Source: Cloacimonetes bacterium UBA3900
GTDB lineage: Bacteria > Cloacimonadota > Cloacimonadia > Cloacimonadales > Cloacimonadaceae
NCBI GenBank assembly: GCA_002391675.1
Contig: DGFM01000039.1
Coordinates: 6,823 to 38,006 of the forward strand
Length of the DNA stretch: 31,184 nucleotides
Direction of reading: 5' to 3'
In this document: one piece after another, positions 14,365 through 22,295 of the stretch
Layout of the letters: each line of letters begins with the position of its first letter
Numbering within the stretch: position 1 is the first letter of the stretch
Made by a program: the position numbers and the translations under genes
Notes under the pieces: generated by a model
What the model saw: only the letters and a program-made list of their open reading frames with translations
Told to the model about the DNA's origin: nothing
Databases searched by the model: none

Positions 14365-16462
14365 GTGGCTTTTGCTCATCCGGGTAGTCCAGGCGCTTCC
14401 TATAGATGCTTTCCAAGATTGGCAGCATGGCCATTTTGGCTTTTTGCAGATCGCTGATGGTGATCGGAGCTTCGTCGAATTGCCCATCTCGAATCAACCT
14501 CTGGATGGTGTCATCGATGATCTTTTCCAGCTCGTCTTTGGATTTGAGGTCTTTGGCTTTGGTAGTGGATTCCACGATGTCTGCCAGCATCACCAAAGCA
14601 GACTCTTTGCTCCTGGGTTTGGGGCCGTCGTAAGTAAAGTCATCCAAGTCCGGGTCCAAGCCCTGTCGCTGCGCCACATCCAAAAAATACCTTATCCTGC
14701 TGGTGCCGTGATGCTCCCTGATAATGTCTATCACTTCTTTGGGAATATCGTATTTCTCTGCCAAATCCACCCCTTCCTTCACGTGATTGCGCACCATGCC
14801 GGCACTTTCCTGGGGGGCCAGTTTGTCGTGAATACTGGATGAATCCTCGTTGTTTTCGGTGAAGATATCCGTGTTTACCAGCTTGCCGATATCGTGATAA
14901 TAGCTGCCCACTCTGGTGAGGCGCGCATCTGCTCCGATGGCTTCCGCAGCGCGTTCCGCGAGATTCCCCACCACAAGCGAATGATGATAGGTGCCCACCG
15001 CCTGCGTCGCTAATTTCTTCAGCAGTGGATGGTTGAAGTCCAGCAGTTCCAAAAGCGCTTGCTTGGTAGACCTGTTCCAGCGCCGTTCATAAAAAGAGCT
15101 GATCGCCGTGGCGCCCAGGACGGAAACTGTAGACGAGATCAGGGCATAGCCCGAATTTCTCAGGACGATGATGGCGGGATCATTCTTGTAGAGCGCCAGG
15201 GACAGATTGACCACGATCAGAGCCAAGGTAAGGATCAACCAGATTTTGAGGGGCTCGTGCCAAGCCTTGATTTTGCGCACAAAGACGAGCGTGATCGAGG
15301 TGGCAAGTAACAGTATCACAGGGGCATAGGCCTCCCAATTGATAAACGGATTGAGGATGAGGGCGTTTGCGGTCGAGATGAAAATGCCGAATTCAAAACC
15401 GGTCAAAATGGCGAGAGCGAGCGGTATCATCGCAAAAGGAATGATGATGTTGTTTACGCCCAAAACGTAGTTGCTAAGCACCCCAAAAAGAGCGGTGAAA
15501 ACATAGCTGAGGTTGATGGGCAGCTCAACGGAATCCTGTGCCAACTTCTTGGGCACCAGGAGGGAATAAGCGCTATTGGTGATGAGCAAAACGATCAAAA
15601 CAAAGAGCAACATCCCCAAAGAAAGCCCCATCCTCTGCCAGGGTGAACGCGTCATATTCCTGGCTTTATAAGCCTCCGTGAGCGAGCTGAGCTTGTTTAG
15701 ATCGCTTTTGCTTACCCTCGAATACTTCCTGAGGATGATCTCATTTTGCAACACCTCACCCTCTTGAGTGGGCACTGCATTGATGGCTATCTGTTTGAGT
15801 TCCTGATACTTAGTCTCGTCAACCAGCAGGTTTGGATGCACGAAGTTTTCGCTCAGTTGCTCGGCAAAAGCGGAGTGGCCACTTCTACTCAAAGTATTCT
15901 GAAATGAGGTCTTGGCTTTGCTGTGTTCCTGAAAGCCATCCACCGAAACCCTTTTCAGCTTGTCACCTTCATAGAGAGTGAGGCTGTCTCCCGCAGCCAG
16001 GTCATAGATGGGCGTTTTGTACACGGCAGAAATGGCGTTGTAGATTGCAGAATAGGCTCGTTCTCTGGCATCCGCATTGGTGGCCAAAGCTAAAAACTCG
16101 GGACTGATGGGCGCCTTGATCTTACTCAATTCAGCCGCCAGTTCCTCAGAATCCGAGCTGTTGGGATGCTGTCTCAAGGTAGCAAAGATGCGGTCTAAAG
16201 AGCTGAAGGCATCAAAACGAACCTGATCCGAAACGCTAAAGGGCGTTTGCAGCTTTTCCAAGGCACGTTCTCTGTCGATCTTCAGCTGTTCCTCGCTCTT
16301 GAGGATGGGAAAATCAAAAGGAGAAATCAGCTCCATATCAGAAACCTGCCCCTCGGTGAGGCGATATTCAGGGTAGGCAAACCTCCCCGCTGCAAAGATA
16401 TGGTGCAGCCCCGCAATCACTACAGCCGTGATTAGAGCGTAAACAAACGACTTTGAATTCAT
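14354..16462 (-). CDS. pgpH: 7TM-HD c-di-AMP phosphodiesterase, PgpH-like
   Basis: About 702 residues from the ATG at 16462. A first membrane helix (MNSKSFVYALITAVVIAGLHHIF) is followed by a large extracytoplasmic 7TMR-HDED-type domain (YRLTEGQVSDMELISPFDFPI onwards). A seven-helix membrane block (about 300-480) and a cytoplasmic HD domain come next, with TYHHSLVVGNLAERAAEAIGAD, YYHDIGKL (His523-Asp524) and IREHHGT. In Listeria and Bacillus, PgpH hydrolyses c-di-AMP. The downstream order pgpH-ybeY-CorC matches a widely conserved cluster. The frame could be extended to 16552, but the shorter start puts the membrane helix at the N terminus; no strong ribosome binding site is visible at either. 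Confidence 0.92.
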   Translation of the reverse strand: MNSKSFVYALITAVVIAGLHHIFAAGRFAYPEYRLTEGQVSDMELISPFDFPILKSEEQLKIDRERALEKLQTPFSVSDQVRFDAFSSLDRIFATLRQHPNSSDSEELAAELSKIKAPISPEFLALATNADARERAYSAIYNAISAVYKTPIYDLAAGDSLTLYEGDKLKRVSVDGFQEHSKAKTSFQNTLSRSGHSAFAEQLSENFVHPNLLVDETKYQELKQIAINAVPTQEGEVLQNEIILRKYSRVSKSDLNKLSSLTEAYKARNMTRSPWQRMGLSLGMLLFVLIVLLITNSAYSLLVPKKLAQDSVELPINLSYVFTALFGVLSNYVLGVNNIIIPFAMIPLALAILTGFEFGIFISTANALILNPFINWEAYAPVILLLATSITLVFVRKIKAWHEPLKIWLILTLALIVVNLSLALYKNDPAIIVLRNSGYALISSTVSVLGATAISSFYERRWNRSTKQALLELLDFNHPLLKKLATQAVGTYHHSLVVGNLAERAAEAIGADARLTRVGSYYHDIGKLVNTDIFTENNEDSSSIHDKLAPQESAGMVRNHVKEGVDLAEKYDIPKEVIDIIREHHGTSRIRYFLDVAQRQGLDPDLDDFTYDGPKPRSKESALVMLADIVESTTKAKDLKSKDELEKIIDDTIQRLIRDGQFDEAPITISDLQKAKMAMLPILESIYRKRLDYPDEQKPHDE

Positions 16463-16616
16463 AGGAGCCAGTTTGCTAAATGCCCTATGCTTGTCAACAA
16501 TAAGTTTTGCTCCAGAGCGAAAACCTGTCCCAAGATTCGGGTGAATATCCAAAGATCAAGGATATCCGAGCGGTAAATATGCATTGTAGAAGAGACTCTT
16601 TGGCTCAACCATATGA

Positions 16617-16647
16617 CGGCTTCACTGAGGCTTAAGAACAGAAGCCG
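16617..16647. repeat. Inverted repeat, 7-bp arms
   Basis: CGGCTTC at 16617-16623 pairs with GAAGCCG at 16641-16647 around a 17-base loop. It lies upstream of pgpH on the - strand. There is no T run, so it may be an operator or RNA structure rather than a terminator. Confidence 0.5.
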
Positions 16648-16679
16648 CTAAGATTTCTGAAATGTTCCGAGTTTTAAGC

Positions 16680-16832
16680 CCCTCTTTCGCACTCAAAAAA
16701 GTGCCCAATTTGGGGCTTAATTTATTTACAAATTCCAGAGACTTCCGAAACATTTGACTTTTCACCTGCCCTCGCCCACCCTCGGGTTTCCTTGGCCCTG
16801 TCTTGCGTAACTCTTGGGTTTACCATGGGTTA
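16680..16832 (+). repeat. Dispersed non-coding repeat, copy A
   Basis: This stretch aligns by eye with the DNA at 31021-31184. Shared blocks in the same order are AAAAAGTG, GGCTTAATTT, TCCAGA, CGAAACA, TTGACTTTT, then TGCGTAAC, CTTGGGTTT and TGGGTTA. In the core (16696-16763 against 31046-31113) I count roughly 55 of 68 positions identical. The 3' end carries GTAAC and GGGTTAC elements in inverted order. No coding capacity. The family is unknown. Confidence 0.75.
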
Positions 16833-17109
16833 CTTGTGGATCCCAAAGGAGACCCACAGGAGCACCTAAGGGAGGCCGCATGAAATCGACGTTTTAGAAT
16901 GCGGATTTGTTTTCGCAAAACCGGTGCGGGAGTAAAATATTTCAGTAAGGGCTGCTTTCCCAAGTGCCAGATATCGAAAATGAATTCCTACCAAAATAGT
17001 AGGTGATTGGGCTGCAGATTGGCAGTAATTTTCCATAGCCGGCAGACAGGCCCAATAAAGCCGGCCAGGGATTAAAGTGAAGCTTTAAGATTGTTGTGCA
17101 ACCAACAGT

Positions 17110-17121
17110 ATCTTATAAGAT
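17110..17121. repeat. Perfect 12-bp palindrome next to radA stop
   Basis: ATCTTATAAGAT is its own reverse complement and lies 6 bases past the radA stop codon. It has no loop or T run, so its role, if any, is unclear. Confidence 0.5.
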
Positions 17122-17127
17122 TACAGC

Positions 17128-18462
17128 TTAACTGAATAGAGAGTATACCGCGCTCAGGTCTTTGATCTTGATCACCGCCTTGCGCGCCTTGGTTTTGCTG
17201 TTTTCGGGCACGTAAATCTGCTCAAAGCCGAGCTTTATCGCTTCCTTGATCCTGTTTTCCATCTGGCTTACCGGCCTCAGTTCGCCACTGAGTCCCACTT
17301 CGCCGATGAACACGGCTTTGGGCGGCAAGGGGGTATCCTTCATGCTGGAGATTAGGGAGGCCAAAATGCCCAAATCCAGTCCCGGGTCGCTGGAACGCAT
17401 TCCGGCAGCGAAATTTACAAACACGTCGCTATTGCGCAGATACAGCGCCAAATGCTTTTCCAAAATTGCCAGCAGCATAGCCAGCTTTTTCTGCTCCAAG
17501 CCTACTGCCACCCTTTGCGCTGTGCCATAGCTGGACGCTGTCACCAGGCTCTGGATTTCCACGATGAAGCTGCGGCTGCCTTCCATCACGCAGCTGATGG
17601 CCGTTCCGCTCAGGGAGGGATCGCGGCTCATGAAGATGTGGTTTGGATCCAGTACCTCTTGCAGGCCCTGGTTTGTCATCTCAAAGATGCCTATCTCATT
17701 GGTTGCGCCGAAGCGGTTTTTCACCGCCCTGAGAATCTTGTATTGTCCTCGGGATTCGCCCTCAAAATAGAGCACCGTATCCACCATATGTTCTATGATC
17801 TTAGGCCCTGCCACCAATCCTTCCTTGGTCACATGCCCCACCATAAAGATGGGTATGCCCCAGGTTTTGGCGGCTCTGGCAAAGCGGTTGCAGCTTTCGC
17901 GCAATTGTGTTACGCTTCCGGCAATGGAATCTACCGTGGAAGTGCTTACCGATTGGATGGAGTCTACCACCACAAAGTCTGGTTTTTCTGCTTCGATTAC
18001 TTCCAGGATCGCTTCTACATCATTGGTGCAGTAGAGCCAAATATTTGGGCTATTGACGTTTAGGCGTGTAGCACGCAGGCGGATCTGCTGATCGCTCTCT
18101 TCGCCGGAAACGTAAAGCACCTTTTTATCCACGGAGCCCAGCCACTGTGAGAGTTGCAGCATGAGAGTGGACTTTCCTACGCCCGGCTCGCCACCGATCA
18201 AGCTCAGCATTCCGGACACGATGCCGCCTCCCAGCACCAGATCAAGCTCTTTGATGCCGGTATTGATGCGAGGGCGTTCATCCGCCTTCACTTCTATGAT
18301 GCGGGTGGGCTTGCCACGTTCTCTTCTGGGAGAGCTGCTGCCCTTTTTTCCTATGATTCTATCGGATTCTTTGAGCGTGCCCCAGCTGCCGCAGGAAGGG
18401 CATTTCCCCACCCACTTAGCCGTCTCATAGCCGCAATCCGAGCAAAAGAAACCATTTGCCAT
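17128..18462 (-). CDS. radA: DNA repair protein RadA
   Basis: 444 residues from the ATG at 18462. It has an N-terminal zinc finger with Cys7, Cys10, Cys21 and Cys24, a RecA-like ATPase with Walker A GGEPGVGKST (90-99), VVVDSIQ, the RadA-specific KNRFG motif (248-252), and a Lon-protease-like C-terminal domain (VFIGEVGLSGELRPV). RadA is a hexameric helicase that drives branch migration during recombination. All family motifs are intact. An excellent AAGGAGG site fixes the start; an in-frame GTG-side extension of nine codons is not needed. It is transcribed divergently from the redox operon. Confidence 0.96.
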   Translation of the reverse strand: MANGFFCSDCGYETAKWVGKCPSCGSWGTLKESDRIIGKKGSSSPRRERGKPTRIIEVKADERPRINTGIKELDLVLGGGIVSGMLSLIGGEPGVGKSTLMLQLSQWLGSVDKKVLYVSGEESDQQIRLRATRLNVNSPNIWLYCTNDVEAILEVIEAEKPDFVVVDSIQSVSTSTVDSIAGSVTQLRESCNRFARAAKTWGIPIFMVGHVTKEGLVAGPKIIEHMVDTVLYFEGESRGQYKILRAVKNRFGATNEIGIFEMTNQGLQEVLDPNHIFMSRDPSLSGTAISCVMEGSRSFIVEIQSLVTASSYGTAQRVAVGLEQKKLAMLLAILEKHLALYLRNSDVFVNFAAGMRSSDPGLDLGILASLISSMKDTPLPPKAVFIGEVGLSGELRPVSQMENRIKEAIKLGFEQIYVPENSKTKARKAVIKIKDLSAVYSLFS

Positions 18463-18469
18463 CACTAAA

Positions 18470-18476
18470 CCTCCTT
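18470..18476 (-). promoter_or_regulatory. Ribosome binding site that fixes the radA start
   Basis: On the - strand AAGGAGG ends seven bases before the ATG at 18462, supporting this start over the upstream in-frame codons. Confidence 0.85.
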
Positions 18477-18494
18477 GAGATAAAACCAAGTTTC

Positions 18495-18576
18495 AATAAT
18501 GGCAGAAAAAGGCAAGCACTATTTTGCCTAATAATCAAATTCTACGCATAATGACAGCGGGGAAAGAGCCATTATT
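18495..18576. repeat. Long-range inverted repeat in the radA/redox-operon divergent region
   Basis: AATAATGGC at 18495-18503 and GCCATTATT at 18568-18576 are perfect 9-bp inverted copies, 64 bases apart. Between them lies a hairpin AGGCAA/TTGCCT (18510-18529, 8-base loop). The right arm merges with the palindrome at 18570-18585. Paired operator half-sites for a dimeric regulator are possible. Confidence 0.55.
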
Positions 18577-18585
18577 TTAATAATG
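18570..18585. promoter_or_regulatory. AT-rich palindrome, candidate MarR operator
   Basis: CATTATTTTAATAATG is a 16-bp palindrome (7-bp arms around a TT centre) upstream of the operon that encodes a MarR protein. Size and AT-rich dyad symmetry fit MarR/OhrR-type operators, which are often autoregulatory. No clear -35/-10 pair could be placed around it, so this is a candidate only. Confidence 0.45.
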
Positions 18586-18633
18586 ATTGAAAAAATATTT
18601 GTTTTGGAGGGCAAATTGGATTATTCTATATTT

Positions 18634-18638
18634 GAGGT
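18634..18638 (+). promoter_or_regulatory. Ribosome binding site fixing the glutaredoxin-like start
   Basis: GAGGT lies seven bases before the ATG at 18646. The longer in-frame reading from 18583 lacks such a site and would add residues foreign to the glutaredoxin fold. Confidence 0.7.
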
Positions 18639-18645
18639 AATTCTT

Positions 18646-18882
18646 ATGAGACCAAATATCGTAATTTTTGGCACCCCCAGTTGTGGTTGGTGTAGAAAGG
18701 CTAAAGATTATTTCCGGGCATCCGGCTATAATTTCAAATACATAGATGTATCCAAGGATGCGTCTGCCATGAGGGATATGGTGAGAAAAACAGGGCAACA
18801 AGGCGTGCCCCAGATCTGGATTAATAACGCAGCCGTCGTTGGCTTTGACAAGGCCAAGATCGAAGGCTTGCTCAAGAAATAA
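18646..18882 (+). CDS. Glutaredoxin-like protein
   Basis: 78 residues beginning MRPNIVIFGTPSCGWC, with a dithiol C13-G-W-C16 active site directly after the first beta strand, and GVPQIWINNAAVVGFD containing the cis-proline and glutathione-side loop of glutaredoxins. The size is that of small NrdH/glutaredoxin proteins. It would reduce disulfides using glutathione, thioredoxin reductase or another low-molecular-weight thiol; the electron donor is not evident. It is the first gene of a + strand set with marR, osmC and a thioredoxin-like lipoprotein, all concerned with thiol redox balance. Confidence 0.9.
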   Translation: MRPNIVIFGTPSCGWCRKAKDYFRASGYNFKYIDVSKDASAMRDMVRKTGQQGVPQIWINNAAVVGFDKAKIEGLLKK

Positions 18883-18909
18883 TAAACACAAAGAACAAAG
18901 GAGATTAAA

Positions 18910-19365
18910 ATGAGTTCAAGCGCAAAAAGTTTCCTCAATCTCATTACTCGTCTTCAAGTAGTGCTCACGGAGATTGACTACGTCCAAAAAGAATGCCTGC
19001 AAGCAGGAAAGATGGAATGTCAGCTCCTCAATCATCTGAACAAAGTGGATGAACCGGTCAATATGAATGAGCTCGCCAAGGTTCTCAATGTTTCACACAG
19101 CCGCATCACACGCATCATGGACAACTTGGTGGGCAAAAAGCTGGTCTCCCGCCGTCCTTCAGAAAAGGACAGACGCTGCTGGTATGCCATCATCACAGAT
19201 AAAGGCAAGAAACTGGCAGAAAATAGCCAACAGACGATGATTGAGCAGCAGAAGAAGATCATCGCCAAGCTTCCCGACAAGGAGATAGACAACGTCTATA
19301 AGGCTTTGAAGATCTACGTCGAGAAATACGAGGAGCTGTTGAAAGAGAGTCTGGCTGAGATGTGA
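18910..19365 (+). CDS. MarR family transcriptional regulator
   Basis: 151 residues with a classic winged helix: MNELAKVLNVSHSRITRIMDNLVGKKLVSRRPSEKDRR in pieces at about 52-89, including the wing DxR motif at 87-89. It has three cysteines (Cys29, Cys37, Cys90). Cysteines in the N-terminal helical region are oxidant sensors in OhrR-like MarR proteins, so redox sensing is plausible here but unproven. AAAGGAG precedes the ATG. Position between a glutaredoxin-like and an OsmC gene suggests it controls its own operon. Confidence 0.92.
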   Translation: MSSSAKSFLNLITRLQVVLTEIDYVQKECLQAGKMECQLLNHLNKVDEPVNMNELAKVLNVSHSRITRIMDNLVGKKLVSRRPSEKDRRCWYAIITDKGKKLAENSQQTMIEQQKKIIAKLPDKEIDNVYKALKIYVEKYEELLKESLAEM

Positions 19366-19796
19366 TGGCAACCACTGTATGCACTAATTGGGTCAAAGAA
19401 ACGCTCTTTGACGCCGAGCTGTCTGGCCATCATCTTTTTATGGACATGGACACCAAGGCGGGCGGGGAGGACAAAGGCCCCCGGCCCAAGCCCCTGATTT
19501 TGGCCGCCTTGAGTGGATGTTCCGGGATGGATGTTGTTTCCATTCTGAAGAAGATGAGGGTGGCAGACTATCAGTTTAAAATCGATGTCGCGGCTGAATC
19601 AACCACCGAACATCCCATCATTTACCACACCATCAACGTGGATTTTCACTTTGAGGGAAGCGGGCTGCCCAAAGATAAGATCTTCCGGGCTGTAGAGCTT
19701 TCCACCACAAAGTATTGTGGGGTGATGGCAATGTTGCGCAAAGCCGCCCAAATAAACGTGAAAGTATATATCAATGGTCTGGAGGTTACACCATGA
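19365..19796 (+). CDS. OsmC/Ohr family protein
   Basis: 143 residues from the ATG at 19365, which shares its A with the marR stop (TGATG); an in-frame GTG one codon earlier is an alternative. Both family cysteines are present: Cys52 in LSGCSGMDVVSIL and Cys118 in TTKYCGVMAML. OsmC/Ohr enzymes reduce organic hydroperoxides using this Cys pair. The PKPLILAALSGCSGMDV pattern is closest to the YhfA-like branch, whose substrates are less defined. Translation is likely coupled to marR upstream and to the lipoprotein gene downstream. Confidence 0.92.
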   Translation: MATTVCTNWVKETLFDAELSGHHLFMDMDTKAGGEDKGPRPKPLILAALSGCSGMDVVSILKKMRVADYQFKIDVAAESTTEHPIIYHTINVDFHFEGSGLPKDKIFRAVELSTTKYCGVMAMLRKAAQINVKVYINGLEVTP

Positions 19797-20296
19797 GAAA
19801 TATAGTAATAATATTGGTTATGCTGATGTTTATCAATGTGATAGGATGTCAGGAAAGAGAGGATAATCGACTTGCCATCGAGGAAGAGATCGATAACGAA
19901 GCAACAGAACTGGAAGAAAGTGAAGGAATATGGCTGACAGATTATGATCAGGCTATGACTGTGGCCAAAGAGAGCGACCTTCCTGTGTTGATCAACTTCT
20001 CGGGTTCAGACTGGTGCATTTGGTGCCAGAAGCTGGAGGAAGAAGTGTTTGATAAGGAAGAGTTTAAGGCCTACGCCGAAGAAAACCTCGTGCTTTTAAA
20101 TCTTGATTTTCCCAGAAAATCCACTCAAAGTGAAGAGGTTCAGGCAGCAAATCAAGCTTTGGCAGAGCGCTTTGGCATTCGAGGCTTTCCCACCGTAATC
20201 CTGCTCAACAGTAAAGGAGAGATAATCGGGCAAACAGGTTATCAGGAAGGCGGGCCCAAGCCCTATATCGATCACCTGAAACAAATGATCAAATAA
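19793..20296 (+). CDS. Thioredoxin-like lipoprotein
   Basis: 167 residues from the ATG at 19793, which overlaps the osmC stop (ATGA) and has GGAGG seven bases upstream. The start is a lipoprotein signal (MRNIVIILVMLMFINVIGC) with lipid-modified Cys19. An acidic linker (about 20-48) leads to a thioredoxin fold with NFSGSDWCIWC (Cys75-I-W-Cys78), EEVFDKEEFKAY and GFPTVILL holding the cis-proline. The domain resembles thioredoxin-like DUF255-related proteins. It would act as a thiol-disulfide reductase or chaperone anchored in the envelope, extending the operon's redox function outside the cytoplasm. Confidence 0.9.
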   Translation: MRNIVIILVMLMFINVIGCQEREDNRLAIEEEIDNEATELEESEGIWLTDYDQAMTVAKESDLPVLINFSGSDWCIWCQKLEEEVFDKEEFKAYAEENLVLLNLDFPRKSTQSEEVQAANQALAERFGIRGFPTVILLNSKGEIIGQTGYQEGGPKPYIDHLKQMIK

Positions 20297-20317
20297 ACAA
20301 GCATAAACACACTATAT

Positions 20318-20347
20318 AGCCGGTGTCTTCACGATGTCGGCTTTTTT
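20318..20347 (+). terminator. Intrinsic terminator of the redox operon
   Basis: AGCCGGTGTC pairs with GATGTCGGCT (ten pairs, three of them G-U) around a 5-base loop, followed by six T. It lies 21 bases past the lipoprotein stop. On the opposite strand there is no T run, so it serves only the + strand operon. Confidence 0.85.
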
Positions 20348-20430
20348 GCTGTGGAGAAAATCGGGGCTCAGAGGGTTGAAGCGCAATGGTCAGGCCATGG
20401 GAACAATGTGCTATATCGGTGCCGGATCAG

Positions 20431-22290
20431 CTATTTCAAGTCCAGCAGCTCATAGATCTTCACCGCCTGATTTCTGCCTTTCACTTTCACTTCGTCCAGG
20501 TAGCGAGCCTGCACAAAGTCTTTTACCTTTGCATAGGTAAATTCGCTGATGATGATGTTTGTCTCGGTGTCGTAGTCTTTGCCGATAGCTTCCAAGCCGG
20601 CACCCAGGTTGATGGTGTCGCCAATGGCAGTGTAGTCGAAGATCTGCTCGCTGCCCAGGTTTCCCACCACGGCTTGGCCCGTGTTGATGCCGATGCCGAT
20701 CTCAAAGGTCTCGCGCCCTTCCTCACGCCATTTGTCCTGCAGGATGGCCAGTCTGTTTCTCATTTGCAGCGCAGTTTTACAGGCGGAAAGGGCATGGTTG
20801 TAAAGAGATACCGGCGTTCCAAACAGCGCCATGATCTCATCGCCGATAAACTTGTCTACAATGCCGTCGTTGTGGATGACGGTTTCAACCATGGCGGTGA
20901 GGTATTCTTTGAGAATCTGCGCAGTCTCTTGCGGTTTATGGTTTTCGGAGTAGCTGGTGAAGCCGCGAATGTCTGAAAAGAGCACCGTCACCTCCTGCAG
21001 CGAGCCTCCATATTGCAGGCTTTTGGGGTCTTTGAGCAGCTTCTCTACCAGCTCGGGTGCCATATACTGCTGGAAAGCGTTGCGGATGAAGCGTTTCTCT
21101 TTTAAAGAAGCCAGATATTGCTTTACCAAAGCCACGAGGTAGAGGGCAAAGAGCAGCAGTATGCCCTGCACTATTGGCAGGATTAAAGCATCGTTGATAA
21201 ACGATAGATAGGCAACAAGATAGGAGGCGGGAGCAAGGATGAACAGCAGGATGGCGCCCCAGGCTGGCCGCACACGGTTCCAAATAAACCACAAAAGGAT
21301 GGCCAGGATGGCCTGAATGCCTGTATAAAACCAGAAATCAAGGTGTCTCAGGTACTTTTGCTGCAGCACCATCTCGATGAAGTTGGCGTGTATTTCCACA
21401 CCAGGAGTCTGGATACTGGAGGAGAACGGGGTGCTGAAATAGTCGTGCAATTCAGCGGTATCGGCTCCAATCAGGACAATCTTATCACGGAACACTCCGC
21501 GTTCCATCAGCTCGTAGAAATCGTCCGTCTCAAAGCCCATTTGCCCCGGCATGGCGGTGAGAGAGTCGTCTATCACACTGGAAAAGGATATGTAAGGAAA
21601 GTGGTGGGCGGGGCCAAAGTAGTTGATCAGTGCCTCGTTGTCGCTGATGAGGGGGATCTTCCTGTCTGTTACCTTCAGGTAGCTGCCGCTTTTTCTGATG
21701 TGTTTGGCCCAGTCTTCCTGGTACACTCTGCGGTTGGCCAAGGCGGTGACGCCCAAGGTATATTGATTTTGTTGGGCAAAGTTGTGGAAAAGAGAGTAGC
21801 GGCGCATCACTCCATCAAAGTCCGTCCCAAGGTTTATCACGCCCCAGCTAAGGTCGTGTAACATGATGGGATTTACGGGGGTTAGCAGCTGTTGGTGTGT
21901 GTCTCTTCCGGATGTTTCTATGAGCTTGCCAGCGAAGACGACGTTTTGATGTTTGGCGGCAGTCTGAGCCAGGAGCTCGTCGTCAAAGCTGCTGGTTGAT
22001 TCCGTGAATTCCAGGTCAAATACGATGAGCTTTGCGCCTGCGAGCGTGAGGTTGTCAATCAGCTTGGCATAGTATTCCCGTGGAAAGGGATAGCGTTCGT
22101 CCAGAGCGTTGAAAGTCTCATCATCTATGCCCACGATCACCACTTGATTGCTCAGGTTTTGGGTGCCTCTAAGGCGGAAAAGGCTGTCCTGTGCGAGGTG
22201 TTCGATCTTGGCAAAAAAGCCGGTCAACATCAGCAACTTGATCACAGCCAGGATGGCTAAGGGCGTAAGAATCGCTTTCAGTGTCTTCAT
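20431..22290 (-). CDS. CHASE2-domain class III adenylate/guanylate cyclase
   Basis: 619 residues from the ATG at 22290. One N-terminal membrane helix and a CHASE2 extracytoplasmic sensor (about 25-310: FRLRGTQ, VVIVGIDDETF, FPREYYAKLIDNLTLAGAKLIVFDLEF) are followed by three membrane helices near 320-395. The cyclase homology domain has metal Asp motifs FSDIRGF and FIGDEIMALFG, purine-site Lys in DKFIGDE, and DYTAIGDTIN. Where most active class III enzymes read NxAARLE, this one reads NLGAGLE. The transition-state Arg is Gly565 (codon 20596-20598). Expected role: envelope signal to cAMP or cGMP, but activity is doubtful. FecR, outer-membrane and secreted protein genes precede it. AGGAG five bases upstream supports the start. 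Confidence 0.92.
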   Translation of the reverse strand: MKTLKAILTPLAILAVIKLLMLTGFFAKIEHLAQDSLFRLRGTQNLSNQVVIVGIDDETFNALDERYPFPREYYAKLIDNLTLAGAKLIVFDLEFTESTSSFDDELLAQTAAKHQNVVFAGKLIETSGRDTHQQLLTPVNPIMLHDLSWGVINLGTDFDGVMRRYSLFHNFAQQNQYTLGVTALANRRVYQEDWAKHIRKSGSYLKVTDRKIPLISDNEALINYFGPAHHFPYISFSSVIDDSLTAMPGQMGFETDDFYELMERGVFRDKIVLIGADTAELHDYFSTPFSSSIQTPGVEIHANFIEMVLQQKYLRHLDFWFYTGIQAILAILLWFIWNRVRPAWGAILLFILAPASYLVAYLSFINDALILPIVQGILLLFALYLVALVKQYLASLKEKRFIRNAFQQYMAPELVEKLLKDPKSLQYGGSLQEVTVLFSDIRGFTSYSENHKPQETAQILKEYLTAMVETVIHNDGIVDKFIGDEIMALFGTPVSLYNHALSACKTALQMRNRLAILQDKWREEGRETFEIGIGINTGQAVVGNLGSEQIFDYTAIGDTINLGAGLEAIGKDYDTETNIIISEFTYAKVKDFVQARYLDEVKVKGRNQAVKIYELLDLK

Positions 22291-22295
22291 CCGGT

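Larger units (their letters stand above)
16463..17127. other. Non-coding region between radA and pgpH
   Basis: About 665 bases without a credible coding frame. It contains an inverted repeat (16617-16647), one copy of a dispersed repeat (16680-16832), a small hairpin CCTAC/GTAGG (about 16987-17003) and a perfect 12-bp palindrome next to the radA stop. The pgpH promoter should lie at its left end, but I find no convincing -35/-10 pair. No tRNA or recognisable small RNA is seen. Confidence 0.7.

Noticed and set aside
16492..16497. TTGACA on the - strand as the -35 of the pgpH promoter
   Set aside because: At 17 bases' spacing the -10 would be AAACTG, a poor match, and transcription would begin on the start codon.
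16553..17127. Possible tRNA or other classical RNA gene in the radA-pgpH gap
   Set aside because: No cloverleaf-like arms, T-loop (GGTTCRA) or CCA end could be found; the visible structure is explained by the repeat and isolated hairpins.
17452..18063. 203-codon + strand open frame opposite radA
   Set aside because: Lies wholly inside radA, whose motifs are intact; the antisense translation shows no recognisable domain.
18627..18632. TATATT as a -10 box for the redox operon
   Set aside because: A start seven bases on would remove the ribosome binding site at 18634-18638, so it cannot be the main promoter.
18577..18891. 104-codon - strand frame opposite the glutaredoxin-like gene
   Set aside because: The + strand gene has a CxxC site, cis-proline and binding site; the antisense frame is a shadow.
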